NCBI GenBank assembly: GCA_959606905.1 | Contig: CAUHML010000064.1 | Span: 1 to 17,022 of the forward strand | Reading direction: 5' to 3' | DNA length: 17,022 bases | Source of the DNA: an uncultured Bacteroides sp. | Lineage (GTDB): Bacteria; Bacteroidota; Bacteroidia; Bacteroidales; Bacteroidaceae | Shown here: piece after piece, positions 1 to 9,606 of the stretch | Numbering within the stretch: the stretch's first letter is position 1 | Layout of the letters: each line of letters opens with the position of its first letter | Position numbers and translations under genes: made by a program | The notes under the pieces: generated by a model | Told to the model about the DNA's origin: nothing | Database searches by the model: none | What the model saw: only the letters and a program-made list of their open reading frames with translations

Positions 1-1454
1 TCCACGCTTATTGTTGACAAAGGAATGGGGAACAGCATCATATAATCTTCCCCCTTATGCTCTCTCAAAGAAGGAACCAAATCAAAGGCTTTGTCAAAAC
101 GTACCAAATCCCACCACCTTTTACCTTCAAAAGCCAATTCTAAAAGTCTTTCTTTCAAGATAGCTGCATCATTCGCCTCTTTTGTGCTATTCACATAAAT
201 ATGCTCTTCATACTTGTCTTTATATGCACGTTTCCTGACCTCATTAATTTCTGCAGAAGGATCTTGTCCCAAAGCATTTTTAGCCTCAGCCTTCATTAAT
301 AAAATATCAGCATAACGGTACAATATGATATCATCTGCAAAAATACGATCACCATCTCGCACCAAGCCTTTACCTTTTAATACTACACTAACATAAAATT
401 TATTTTCTCCAGTTTCCTGATCTTTAGAATAAATCTCAAGAAAAGAAGCATTTTTTCGAGTATCATCTTCTGTATATTGCTTTCTATACTCGTCCGAAGC
501 TACTATAATACCTTGTCCCGGCCCTATCGGATAAACTATATCCTTTACCTCTTGAGGAGCATCTCCAGGAACAGCACTCGCATGTATCCACATATATCTG
601 AAATAGTTAATACCAGATTCCAAATCCTGAAATCTAACACTCATCAAGATTTCATCATTACCCTTATTATCATAAGCAAATACATCAGCAAAATCCGGCT
701 GTAAACGAAGCTTATCCGTTTTAATTGAATTCAAAGCATTTAATGCAGTTTCAATATCACTGCTTCCACCATTCATTTTTTTTCCACTCCAAAGATATAC
801 TTCAGCTTTCAAAGCCAATGTTGCCGGTTTTGACCACATAGCTCTTTGATCACCGAAATTGTCATCCGGATATAAAGACAAAGCTTTCTCCAAATCATCT
901 TTTATCAGTTGGAAAACTTCCGTTTGGGGTCTTCTTTCTTTATAAAGGACTTCTGAATTTGTGTTTTCAATAGGATCTGTATGGATTATCAAATCCCCCC
1001 ATGTACGAGTCATCACAAAATACATGAAAGCCCTCATTGTATAAGCTTGAGCCAACATTTTATTGCGGGAAGTCTCGTTATTAAAAGTCACATTGGGAGC
1101 ATACTTTAAAAGAAGATTGCATGAATTGACTATCTGATAATAACGTATCCAGGATATAGGCATATTAGCTTGTGTCAACGTATTATAATAATAAATATCA
1201 TATCCGCCATATCCACCGATACCTACAGTCAGTATTTCGCTACGCGCTTCCCCCAATATATACAAATCATGTTCAGCAGCTCCTCGTAACTGGACATAAA
1301 TACCATTTAACGCACCCTTCACGTCATCTTCTGTCTGCCAGAAAGATTCATTCGTTATAAAGCTTATTGGCTTAAGGTCTAGTGCATCACAAGAAGCAAA
1401 TGTCAGGACCATAAACAAAGCTATTGTACTATTTATTATATTTCTAATTTTCAT
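1..1454 (-). CDS. SusD/RagB-family outer-membrane glycan-binding lipoprotein (3' end cut by window)
   Basis: This is the surface lipoprotein that captures glycan and forms the lid over the SusC channel. Reading down from the ATG at 1454 gives 484 codons with no stop before the window edge. The N-terminus is a lipoprotein signal with lipobox TFASC (Cys22), then a SusD-like start (DALDLKPIS...FWQTEDDVKGALNGIY). Near the C-terminus is the family hallmark of an ILLMKAEAKN helix, an EINEVRKRAY helix and the ERLLELAFEGKRWWDLVRF segment. The last visible residues (MLFPIPLSTISV) match the usual terminal region, so probably only about 15 to 25 residues are missing. It starts 12 bp after the susC stop, the normal susC-susD arrangement. 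The ligand cannot be read from sequence; the single GH116 enzyme suggests a beta-linked glucoside-type substrate. Confidence 0.95.
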   Translation of the reverse strand, partial: MKIRNIINSTIALFMVLTFASCDALDLKPISFITNESFWQTEDDVKGALNGIYVQLRGAAEHDLYILGEARSEILTVGIGGYGGYDIYYYNTLTQANMPISWIRYYQIVNSCNLLLKYAPNVTFNNETSRNKMLAQAYTMRAFMYFVMTRTWGDLIIHTDPIENTNSEVLYKERRPQTEVFQLIKDDLEKALSLYPDDNFGDQRAMWSKPATLALKAEVYLWSGKKMNGGSSDIETALNALNSIKTDKLRLQPDFADVFAYDNKGNDEILMSVRFQDLESGINYFRYMWIHASAVPGDAPQEVKDIVYPIGPGQGIIVASDEYRKQYTEDDTRKNASFLEIYSKDQETGENKFYVSVVLKGKGLVRDGDRIFADDIILYRYADILLMKAEAKNALGQDPSAEINEVRKRAYKDKYEEHIYVNSTKEANDAAILKERLLELAFEGKRWWDLVRFDKAFDLVPSLREHKGEDYMMLFPIPLSTISV

Positions 1455-1466
1455 AACTTTACTTTA

Positions 1467-4400
1467 TTAAAATGATACATTTGCACTAAAAATAATATTT
1501 CTCGGCATAGCATATCTACCATTATCCTGTCCACCTTCTTCTGGATTAAGACCAGAATATTTAGTAAAATAGTGCAGATTATTTCCCGTAACCGTAAACC
1601 GAAGTCCGCTTAAACGAATCTTTTGTATGATATTTGCAGGAACTGTATAACTTAAAGAAACTTCTCTAATGGCTAGAAAATCTCCTGATTCATGATACAA
1701 AGAGCTACCTCGGATAGCATTCTGCTGTCCACGATCACCATGCCAATAGAATCTCGGCATGTCCGCTTTGTCACCTTGTTCTTTCCAGGAGCGATTTACG
1801 ACATCTTTCGTCATATTATTATCACCCTGCCAATTATAATCCAAAAAGCCTTTGGCAAAATTATATATGGTATGACCCAATGTAAAATCAAGTCTGCAAT
1901 ACAAATCGAACCCTTTATAAGATAGAGAAGTATTAATACCCCCAGTCCAATCCGGATAAATATTACCAACATATACACGGTCTTTACTGTCAATCACACC
2001 ATTACCATCAGTATCTTGCCACTTTGCATCACCACCATATTTGGTTTTATCAGGGACTGTAATAACATTATCTATCGGCTCATTAGCATTCTGTGCTTCC
2101 TCATCAGTAGAATATACACCTATCATCTTATAGGCAAACAAATCTCCAATTCGTCCTCCTTCCTGTAAACCACCTTGCCAAGTATGTTTACCCAGTTTAG
2201 CATCCCAAATGTACTCACCACCAATCCGATTATTTTCAACCCCATTATCTGGCAGCTTCAATATTTTATTGGTCACCTTCGAGGCATTAAAACCTAATGA
2301 CCATTGAATAGAACTGGATACCGGTAATATTCTTGCATTCATTTCCAACTCAATACCTCTATTTTGTAAACGCCCTAAATTAGTGAAAATAGAGCCAAAG
2401 CCTGTAGAATGAGGTAAAGTGCGATTTGTCAGCAAATTATCTGTGGTACGATTGAAATAATCAAAGATAAAGTTTAACCGATTATTAAAAAAGGAAATAT
2501 CAGTACCGATATCAAATGTCTTAGACTCCTCCCAACTCAAGTCTTGATTTGCCATAGTTCCCATAGTGATACCTGCATTACCTAAATATTTAGATCCTAC
2601 ACTATAACTACCTTGAGCCGTATAATCCCCCAAGCCTGAAATATTACCATTTACTCCATAGCTGGCACGCAATTTCAGACGCATTAGATTCTCAGGCATA
2701 AATGACCAGAACTTTTCTTTATCCACATGCCACCCTAATGACACGCCAGGAAAAAATCCCCATTTGTTGTTCGTACCCAAATTGGAAGCACCGTCATATC
2801 TTGCAGATACAGAAATCAAATATTTATCCTTATAATCATACCCTATACGAGCAAAAATACCTTGCATAGATCGCTCTGTAATAGAACTACTCACACTTAC
2901 AGGAACACTTGAGGCATTCAAAGTAGGAATCAAATCAGTAGAAGCACCTCTACCAGCAGCTGCTAAACGGGCCTCTTTCCTAAAATAATAAGCATAACCA
3001 GCTGTTACATTCAAATTGTGTTTTTCATTGAAAGATTTAACATAGTTGAATACAGCATCTGCCTGATATTGCCGCCATTTGTAAGTATCAGCATTTGCAT
3101 TTCTTGTAGTTATATAATCTCTCGGTCCATTCCAAAAAGCATCCCAAAAAGTATAGTTATTACTGTTCACTTCAAATAAAGAAAGAGCTGGTTTGAAAGA
3201 CAATCCTGGCAATATAGTCCAATCTGCATCTACTCCTATTGATAAATTCTGATAGTCATACTCTCTTTGTGCCTTGTTCATATGATATACAGCATTTCCC
3301 AGATACTGGGCAGCTCCTGGAGCCAGACTACCATCTTCAAATCTGAATTTAGTGGTAGGTGAGGCAGCCGGTGAACGATAGAATGTTGCATCTGCAGCTA
3401 ATGGAGAACCATACGTAAACGAGTTTGAATAAGTAGTTCTAGCTGAAATTTTCAAATTATCCCGTGCTTGCAAAGAACCATTCAAACTAAAATTATACCG
3501 TTTATATGAAGTTGTAATAACAGTTCCTTCATTAGTCATATACCCTAATCCCATATTAAAGGTAGCCTTTTCCGTTCCACCTGAAACTTCAATATGGTGA
3601 TTATGAGAAAAACCAGTACGATAAATTTTATCCTGAAAATCAGTATCTGAGTATAACAATGTCTTACTCGGATTTACTGGATCTGGCATTGATTTCCACC
3701 CTTGATCTAATTTATAGCGATTCTCATCAGTCAAGTATTGAGTAGAGAAGGCAGTATTATTAGTCAGATCATTTCCTGTTCCATAACCTAAATGTCCTAT
3801 CAATCTTTGTTCGGTAGCTTTTCCAAATTTCGCTGGTGAAATCATACCTTTCCTCATAAGGGTCAAAAATTCTTCAGCATTGGCAAATTCATATTTTTTA
3901 CCAATATCAGAAATTGTCAGATTATATCTATATTCAACTCTGGTTTTACCGGCCTTCCCCTTTTTAGTAGTAACAATTACAACACCATTTGAACCTTGGG
4001 CTCCATAAATAGAAGTAGCAGCAGCATCTTTCAGAATTTGGATGGATTCAATATCTTCCGAAGCTATATGAACCATATTCGCCCTCATAACACCATCAAT
4101 AATATATAGTGGAGTAGCACCATTAGGATTATTAATGGAAGTACCACCACGGACTATAATACGAGGTTCTGCACCTGGTTGCCCTGAAATACTTTGCACA
4201 CGTACACCAGACACTGTACCTTGTAAGGCTGAAGCTGCATTTGCATAGGGTACATTCTTCAAAGCCTCTTTATCAAGCTTGGTCACAGATGTCGTAATCT
4301 TCTCACGAGACTGAGAACCATACCCAATGACTACAACTTCCTCCATTTGGGTGGCATCCTCTACCATCACTATTTTATAGTTACTCTTATTGGCAGATAC

Positions 4401-4718
4401 CTCTTGAGTTTTCATTCCCAAATAAGAAAATAACAAGGCACGACTATCAACTGGAATACTAAAACTAAAATTTCCATCCAAATCAGTAACAACACCTAAT
4501 GAAGTTCCTTTAACTTGTACAGCTACCCCCACCAATGGTTGTCCATATTCATCCATCACATTTCCTTTTACTGTTTTCTTTTCTGATTGATTAGTGGATA
4601 ATACAGACGGAGTATCTTCCGATGCATATACACTTCCCACACTCAAAACAGTAAAAAGGAAAATATAAAATGCCCAATGTAATATCCTGCTATTAGATTT
4701 AATGTCTATTGTTTTCAT
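1467..4718 (-). CDS. SusC/RagA-family TonB-dependent outer-membrane transporter
   Basis: This is a 1083-residue outer-membrane barrel that imports oligosaccharide using TonB energy, working with the adjacent SusD. A signal peptide ends near Ala32 (VYA). A carboxypeptidase-D-like regulatory domain covers about residues 49-120 (VKGNVMDEYGQPLVGVAVQVKG and GVVTDLDGNFSFSIP). The TonB box region MEEVVVIGYG lies at 125-134. The plug runs to about 255 and contains the typical IIVRGG, PLYIIDGV and DAAATSIYGAQGSNGVVIVTTKKG segments. The rest is beta-barrel, with a Ca-binding-like DTDGNGVIDSKD stretch near the end and a final aromatic residue (ANVSF). The length is normal for the family. Unlike in many such loci, susC and susD sit at the distal end of the operon, after the cytosolic enzymes. 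The 89-bp gap before it is the largest inside the putative operon and could hold a secondary promoter, though I saw no clear one. Confidence 0.97.
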   Translation of the reverse strand: MKTIDIKSNSRILHWAFYIFLFTVLSVGSVYASEDTPSVLSTNQSEKKTVKGNVMDEYGQPLVGVAVQVKGTSLGVVTDLDGNFSFSIPVDSRALLFSYLGMKTQEVSANKSNYKIVMVEDATQMEEVVVIGYGSQSREKITTSVTKLDKEALKNVPYANAASALQGTVSGVRVQSISGQPGAEPRIIVRGGTSINNPNGATPLYIIDGVMRANMVHIASEDIESIQILKDAAATSIYGAQGSNGVVIVTTKKGKAGKTRVEYRYNLTISDIGKKYEFANAEEFLTLMRKGMISPAKFGKATEQRLIGHLGYGTGNDLTNNTAFSTQYLTDENRYKLDQGWKSMPDPVNPSKTLLYSDTDFQDKIYRTGFSHNHHIEVSGGTEKATFNMGLGYMTNEGTVITTSYKRYNFSLNGSLQARDNLKISARTTYSNSFTYGSPLAADATFYRSPAASPTTKFRFEDGSLAPGAAQYLGNAVYHMNKAQREYDYQNLSIGVDADWTILPGLSFKPALSLFEVNSNNYTFWDAFWNGPRDYITTRNANADTYKWRQYQADAVFNYVKSFNEKHNLNVTAGYAYYFRKEARLAAAGRGASTDLIPTLNASSVPVSVSSSITERSMQGIFARIGYDYKDKYLISVSARYDGASNLGTNNKWGFFPGVSLGWHVDKEKFWSFMPENLMRLKLRASYGVNGNISGLGDYTAQGSYSVGSKYLGNAGITMGTMANQDLSWEESKTFDIGTDISFFNNRLNFIFDYFNRTTDNLLTNRTLPHSTGFGSIFTNLGRLQNRGIELEMNARILPVSSSIQWSLGFNASKVTNKILKLPDNGVENNRIGGEYIWDAKLGKHTWQGGLQEGGRIGDLFAYKMIGVYSTDEEAQNANEPIDNVITVPDKTKYGGDAKWQDTDGNGVIDSKDRVYVGNIYPDWTGGINTSLSYKGFDLYCRLDFTLGHTIYNFAKGFLDYNWQGDNNMTKDVVNRSWKEQGDKADMPRFYWHGDRGQQNAIRGSSLYHESGDFLAIREVSLSYTVPANIIQKIRLSGLRFTVTGNNLHYFTKYSGLNPEEGGQDNGRYAMPRNIIFSANVSF

Positions 4719-4807
4719 TTTTTTTGATTATTTGTGTTTCAAACTATTATTAGATTCACCACTGTATAATTACTTTCTTCTTATTTCCATTATTCCTCCT
4801 TTCTCTA

Positions 4808-7369
4808 TCAATTAACAAAATCTGTTTCTATGTCAGAAACAAAGCACTTTTTCACATCAATCTTCCCATATTTCACCTCAATGAAAGGTTTACCATCTTT
4901 TAGACCAACATTACCAAAACCTGTTTCCGTCGACAAAAAAGACGTAAAATCATCACCTATCCTTGAATCAATATATAAAGTAGAATCCACTGCATCATAC
5001 TGTATTCCAGTCAAAGCTTGGAGCATAGCATAACTAGACATTGCACGGGCATACCATGCCCCACATTCATATTCATTAAATGGGTTACGTACTCTTCCAT
5101 CATACCGATCACGACAAGTACGGACAATATCAAGTCCTTTCTCAACCTCACCTTCAAACATCAAATGAGAAGCCACTTGATATTCAATACCTGTCCATAC
5201 CTCATTGGAGTAAACAAAAGGAAGTTGTAACTTTCCTCCTTTGGGCCATGAACATAATAATAAGCCTCCTTCATCACCTAAAGCAAAAGTCGAGCGCTGA
5301 GGATTTACATGTTTTCTGAGATTCCTCTTTAAATTATATTTATGAACAGACAATAAATGACTTAATATTTTCTTTCTATCTATAGCCTCGTCCAGTCCAC
5401 AGACCAAAGAAAGCCATGCTCCTACTACTCCATCAGATAAACAGCCTTTTCCGTATTGATATTTCGGCCCTTCCTTTTCCAATAAATCCAAACCCTCTTT
5501 CGAATAATTAGAATTGACAGACTGTACTTTCGTCGGATCAGAAGCCTGCAACTCCTTCCAACGAATATTTTGAATAAAATATTCACCGTCGTACAATTGA
5601 TTTTCCATGTAGTCAATACTCTTATCTAGCAACTCTCTATATTCTGTCATATCTTTCTCCAAATGTTCACCCATAGCAACAAATGCTTGTAATGCGCCAG
5701 TATAGTAACTATTAATCATACCACTAGGCCCCCAAAATTCAATGTCATAAGTATTATGATGAGGTTCCTCTATAACACCTTTCCTTTTAGGATCCCACGT
5801 ATTAATGCAATAATCAAGACTATTCTGTACGTATGAATAAATCAACTTCAACCATTCGTCATTACCATATATATGCCAATCACGGTATACTTTCATAATA
5901 CCACCTAACTGCCCATCAGCTGCTGCATGAAAATTATGTCTGATGGGTCGGATAGGAAGTGCAGAGCGAAATGCTTGGTGCCCATTCTTAGCTTGACTAA
6001 CAAAAAATTCCGTTTCCCTCAGTGTTCTTTCCATTTTAGGAAACAAATGAGGTATAGCTTGAGCATAATTCCAAACATGTGTACAAGAACCATAGCAAGA
6101 GCCATATTCATTACCGCAACCTTCCCAATTCCACATCCGACCATCGTATTGCCGAAAAATCGTAGGTGATTTTAATATAGTAAGATTAGCAGCAACAGCT
6201 TCAACAACTTCAGCAGGCAAAGTTGTAGCATAAAATGCATCAGTAAACAGCTCTGTTTTTTCTTTCAACGTATTATAATTTTTCATCCAATAGTCTGCGA
6301 CTTCCTCTATATTTGCAAATCTACTGCTATACCAGGGACGGTATTTATCGGACAACTGAATGGAAGTATCAATATAGCCTGCGGGCTCTCCTCTTTCATT
6401 AACTACAGGTACGATAGGTACATCTACATCATCAATCGGTTCCAATCCCTCACGAACTAATGAGAAAGGAACGTACCATGCCATATATAAACGGATTGTC
6501 TTTGACTCTCCCGGTTGCAATCTAAACGGTACATACAAGGAAGCTCCGGGAGCATCCGCCATATTAGCAGGATTTTCTTTAATTACCCCACTGCTCATCT
6601 CATTCCAGCACATCGTGAATGAGTCAAAAGACCATCCTCTAAACCAACAATAATTAACCTTAGTTTCCGGTTCATCTGTAAAGATTACAAAATCAGCCTG
6701 ATGAAACGGCTGCGTTTCTGTTCCTTTCTGTGATATTATAAAACCATTTTCAATTGGCCTAATAGATGCTCCTCCATTACGAATATCTACAAAGTTCTTT
6801 GAATTATAAGAAAATATGGCTTCTACTTCTTTAGCATATTTATTTTTAAACGTATATTCAAAACCAGCAACTGGAAGCCCTGAGTTATTTTCATCTGTAG
6901 GAATAAATGGATTCCAAACCTTCATTGTCACGTCCATCTTCAGTTCATCGTCACTCATTCTCAATTTGGCAAAAGGGAATTTTACTTCAAAATCACAATC
7001 TTTAAATCGAGGTAATCCCCACGTGCCGCCGTATCCTTTTGTTGACTGTGGTTGGCCAAATTTTTTCCAATCCGGTACTTGTCCTTCCACAACAATACTA
7101 CCATTATCTACCCCTTTCAAATATAATCCGGCAAACATTGTCGGTTCATTCAACATCTCAGTTTTATGCCTAATATTCATATTAGAAATTGCACCACTAC
7201 CTTCTACACAAAACATTCCCGTCCCCAATCCCCCAATAGGGAAAGCAATCCTGCTCGTATACTCTCCCGTATATTTTTCATTATAATCACGTACTTCTTC
7301 CATACTGGAGCAAGAAGCCCATAAACACAAGCAGATACATAGACCTAAAAAATAAAATCCATTTTTCAT
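4808..7369 (-). CDS. GH116-family glycoside hydrolase lipoprotein (beta-glucosidase/GBA2-like)
   Basis: This 853-residue exported hydrolase probably cleaves beta-glucosides or beta-xylosides, the known activities of family GH116 (human GBA2, TxGH116, SSO3039). A hydrophobic leader ends at Cys20 (LWASC), followed by SSMEE, an acidic stretch resembling Bacteroidota lipoprotein surface-export signals, so cell-surface placement is plausible. The N-terminal GH116 domain starts with RIAFPIGGLGTGMF (40-53) and runs to about 300. The catalytic (alpha/alpha)6 domain runs from about 370 to 790. By comparison with GBA2, Glu416 in WNWEGC aligns with the nucleophile, Asp542 in HNTYDIEFWG with the acid/base, and the SNEVWTGIEY (721-730) and NPFNEYECGAWYAR (762-775) segments match substrate-binding regions. 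These residue assignments are from memory of GBA2, not a computed alignment. It starts 27 bp after the transporter gene and is the only glycosidase in the window. Confidence 0.88.
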   Translation of the reverse strand: MKNGFYFLGLCICLCLWASCSSMEEVRDYNEKYTGEYTSRIAFPIGGLGTGMFCVEGSGAISNMNIRHKTEMLNEPTMFAGLYLKGVDNGSIVVEGQVPDWKKFGQPQSTKGYGGTWGLPRFKDCDFEVKFPFAKLRMSDDELKMDVTMKVWNPFIPTDENNSGLPVAGFEYTFKNKYAKEVEAIFSYNSKNFVDIRNGGASIRPIENGFIISQKGTETQPFHQADFVIFTDEPETKVNYCWFRGWSFDSFTMCWNEMSSGVIKENPANMADAPGASLYVPFRLQPGESKTIRLYMAWYVPFSLVREGLEPIDDVDVPIVPVVNERGEPAGYIDTSIQLSDKYRPWYSSRFANIEEVADYWMKNYNTLKEKTELFTDAFYATTLPAEVVEAVAANLTILKSPTIFRQYDGRMWNWEGCGNEYGSCYGSCTHVWNYAQAIPHLFPKMERTLRETEFFVSQAKNGHQAFRSALPIRPIRHNFHAAADGQLGGIMKVYRDWHIYGNDEWLKLIYSYVQNSLDYCINTWDPKRKGVIEEPHHNTYDIEFWGPSGMINSYYTGALQAFVAMGEHLEKDMTEYRELLDKSIDYMENQLYDGEYFIQNIRWKELQASDPTKVQSVNSNYSKEGLDLLEKEGPKYQYGKGCLSDGVVGAWLSLVCGLDEAIDRKKILSHLLSVHKYNLKRNLRKHVNPQRSTFALGDEGGLLLCSWPKGGKLQLPFVYSNEVWTGIEYQVASHLMFEGEVEKGLDIVRTCRDRYDGRVRNPFNEYECGAWYARAMSSYAMLQALTGIQYDAVDSTLYIDSRIGDDFTSFLSTETGFGNVGLKDGKPFIEVKYGKIDVKKCFVSDIETDFVN

Positions 7370-7396
7370 ATATCATTTTTTTAATGATTTATTCCT

Positions 7397-8806
7397 TCAA
7401 CATTCTCTATTTTTTCTCCATTTCTGTTCAATCTCCTCCAATGATAACCCTTTTGTCTCCGGCAAGAATAAATACCCCCATACCAAACCCAACACGGCAA
7501 TAAATCCATAAAGAAAAAATGCACCTGCCGGATTCTCAGAAGTCGTTTGTCCAACAACAATTTCGGTACCTGGTATAGAAAAAAAATCTATAATCTTAAA
7601 GAAAGTAAAGGAGACAATGCAATTAAATATCCATACAGCCAATGAACCTATCGAAGTCCCCAATCCCCGTACTTTCTGCGGAAATATCTCGGAAATGACC
7701 AACCATCCCAAAGGTCCAATACTAATTGCAAAAAATGCAACATATCCAAACATAAAAATGACCATTAACCACCTTCCGATTTCGCCCAACTGATTAGCAT
7801 AAATAAAACAAGCACTAAGGCACAAAACAGAAAAGGCAATTCCTGACAGACCAATAAAATACAACTTTCGTCGTCCGATTCTATCCACTAAATAAAGAGA
7901 AATCACTGTAAATACAACATTTACAATTCCAATACCTACAGAAGCCCAAATAGCAGAGAGTGTACTTTCAAATCCTGCCATCAGGAAAATCTTCGGACTA
8001 TAATAAATAACTGTGTTAATACCTACAAACTGTTGAAAAAACATAATACAAACAGCAATCATTAGAGGAGTTCTCAACCAAGGCTGCATCAAATATCGCC
8101 ATCCTACCGCACTATTCCTATCTTTCTCTATTTCCACCTCCATTTGTCCAATTAAATCATTTACTGTATTTTCCGGTTCTATTTTCTGCAACACTTTCCT
8201 ACATTCTTTCAACCGTCCTTTACTCAACAGCCACCGAGGTGTTTCAGGCACAAAACACATACCTACCAGTAATACCAAAGCCGGTACGACACCTGCCCAA
8301 AACATCCATCTCCAACAATCCAACTTGTTTTCATCAGCCCAAAAGGTATCTGACATGTATGAAAGTAAAATACCTATTGTAACCATTAACTGAAACATTG
8401 AAACCAGACGTCCCCTAGATTTAGCTGGAGCAATTTCTGCTATATACAATGGAACAGTAAATGATGCCACACCTATAGCTATACCAAGAAACAGACGAGA
8501 AAAAACCAAGCTCGTCAAATCCGTTGCCAGTCCTGACCATAACGCTCCCACTGCAAATATCACAGCAGAAACCAATATGATTTTTCTTCTTCCAAATATA
8601 TCAGATAAACGCCCACAACATACAGCCCCCAACATAGCTCCCAACAAACCAGCCGCCGTAATCCATTCAACATCATTATTATCTATTCCCCAATCTGACT
8701 GAAGAAATGGAATCGCTCCTGAAATTACCCCAGTATCAAAGCCGAAAAGCAATCCTCCTGTTGCTACAACTGTAGCTATTAAAAATATTATATGTCTGTT
8801 TTTCAT
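7397..8806 (-). CDS. MFS sugar porter (proton-coupled monosaccharide importer)
   Basis: This is a 469-residue inner-membrane transporter with twelve predicted membrane segments, of the sugar porter family (XylE/AraE/GLUT type). Hallmarks in order: GLLFGFDTGVISGA (18-31), GRLSDIFGRRK (65-75), R-x-x-x-G...VPLYIAEIAP (about 104-127) with following RGRL, PETPRWLL (187-194), QQFVGINTVIYYSP (258-271), DRIGRRK (308-314), GPLGWLVISEIFP (364-376) and PETKGLSLEEIE (449-460). The QQ...N...YY residues of helix 7 are sugar ligands in XylE-type structures, which supports a free pentose or hexose as substrate. It lies 14 bp after the divergent cupin isomerase and just before the GH116 gene. This position fits import of the monosaccharide released by that enzyme. 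The exact sugar cannot be decided from sequence. Confidence 0.94.
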   Translation of the reverse strand: MKNRHIIFLIATVVATGGLLFGFDTGVISGAIPFLQSDWGIDNNDVEWITAAGLLGAMLGAVCCGRLSDIFGRRKIILVSAVIFAVGALWSGLATDLTSLVFSRLFLGIAIGVASFTVPLYIAEIAPAKSRGRLVSMFQLMVTIGILLSYMSDTFWADENKLDCWRWMFWAGVVPALVLLVGMCFVPETPRWLLSKGRLKECRKVLQKIEPENTVNDLIGQMEVEIEKDRNSAVGWRYLMQPWLRTPLMIAVCIMFFQQFVGINTVIYYSPKIFLMAGFESTLSAIWASVGIGIVNVVFTVISLYLVDRIGRRKLYFIGLSGIAFSVLCLSACFIYANQLGEIGRWLMVIFMFGYVAFFAISIGPLGWLVISEIFPQKVRGLGTSIGSLAVWIFNCIVSFTFFKIIDFFSIPGTEIVVGQTTSENPAGAFFLYGFIAVLGLVWGYLFLPETKGLSLEEIEQKWRKNREC

Positions 8807-8820
8807 ATTAAACTTATATT

Positions 8821-9606
8821 TTAGGGTTCAAAACTTATCCAAACTTCCTTTTTCACTGACGGATTCGGAACATATAAGAAAGTATCCGGAGCATCTTCAA
8901 AAATTTTATAAATGGATTTACCTTTCCCAATACCTAAATCATGATACTCTCTTGGAGCCTTTCTTACCAGTTCCGAAAAATGATAGTTTGTATTTCTGAT
9001 CCACTTCAATCCATCACCCTCAAAAACAGGATACCATGCAATACCTTTATGACGACGAATCTCAGCATATTCAAAACCATATTCACGGTCACACCATGCA
9101 CCAAACACAAGAGATTCATCTGCATTCGTACTAATGGTAGCATGTACCCAATATGGAGGGACCACCACCACATCGCCAGGCTGTGCATAAACAGCATAAC
9201 ACCTCCCCGGTTCATCTGTAGCCGACTCTTGCATGTAAATGACCGCCTCTCCATTCCATATCTCATAAACCTCTGGAGTGGACCATTGACTAAAAGGTGA
9301 GACCTTATGAATATGTCCCTGACTGCGAATGGGTTCCATTCCCAAACTTCCTTTGGCATAAGCCACTACTCCAAAAAGCAAATGCTGTTTTTGCAAAAGC
9401 GCTTTATGAACAGTCTTACCCACATCCATAGCTATAGAATAGACAATATCCGGTCCTTCACATTTCGGATCCAACAAACTAGACCGGATATCATCCAACC
9501 ACCGGTTTTCTACTGTCGGGCCAAAAACGTCCTTACCATAAATAAAACCTAACGGATTTTCTGTTATCCCTATATCAATCCCCTTATCAAAATTATCTTT
9601 ATGCAT
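8821..9606 (-). CDS. Divergent cupin-type sugar-6-phosphate isomerase (cPGI-like paralogue)
   Basis: This is a 261-residue cytosolic protein with no signal peptide that resembles archaeal-type cupin phosphoglucose isomerase (Pfam GPI). The first cupin motif gives GHIH (His98, His100) followed by PEVYE (Glu112), and the second gives PPYWVH (His155). The PPYW-H motif is also present in Pyrococcus PGI. The family normally has seven residues between the second His and the Glu; here there are twelve, so the active-site loop is longer. The N-terminus carries the family-like VENRWLDDIRSSL region. About 60 residues after the cupin (190-261) have no counterpart in the shorter enzyme. Its ATG lies inside the end of the upstream isomerase gene (8-bp overlap), suggesting translational coupling. 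Sequence cannot show whether it acts on glucose-6-phosphate or another sugar phosphate. It is clearly distinct from the canonical copy at 12302-12874. Confidence 0.82.
   Translation of the reverse strand: MHKDNFDKGIDIGITENPLGFIYGKDVFGPTVENRWLDDIRSSLLDPKCEGPDIVYSIAMDVGKTVHKALLQKQHLLFGVVAYAKGSLGMEPIRSQGHIHKVSPFSQWSTPEVYEIWNGEAVIYMQESATDEPGRCYAVYAQPGDVVVVPPYWVHATISTNADESLVFGAWCDREYGFEYAEIRRHKGIAWYPVFEGDGLKWIRNTNYHFSELVRKAPREYHDLGIGKGKSIYKIFEDAPDTFLYVPNPSVKKEVWISFEP

Noticed and set aside
4719..4807. Possible separate promoter for susC in the 89-bp gap
   Set aside because: No TAnnTTTG box or palindrome was found in this gap on the minus strand; only AT-rich leader sequence is visible.
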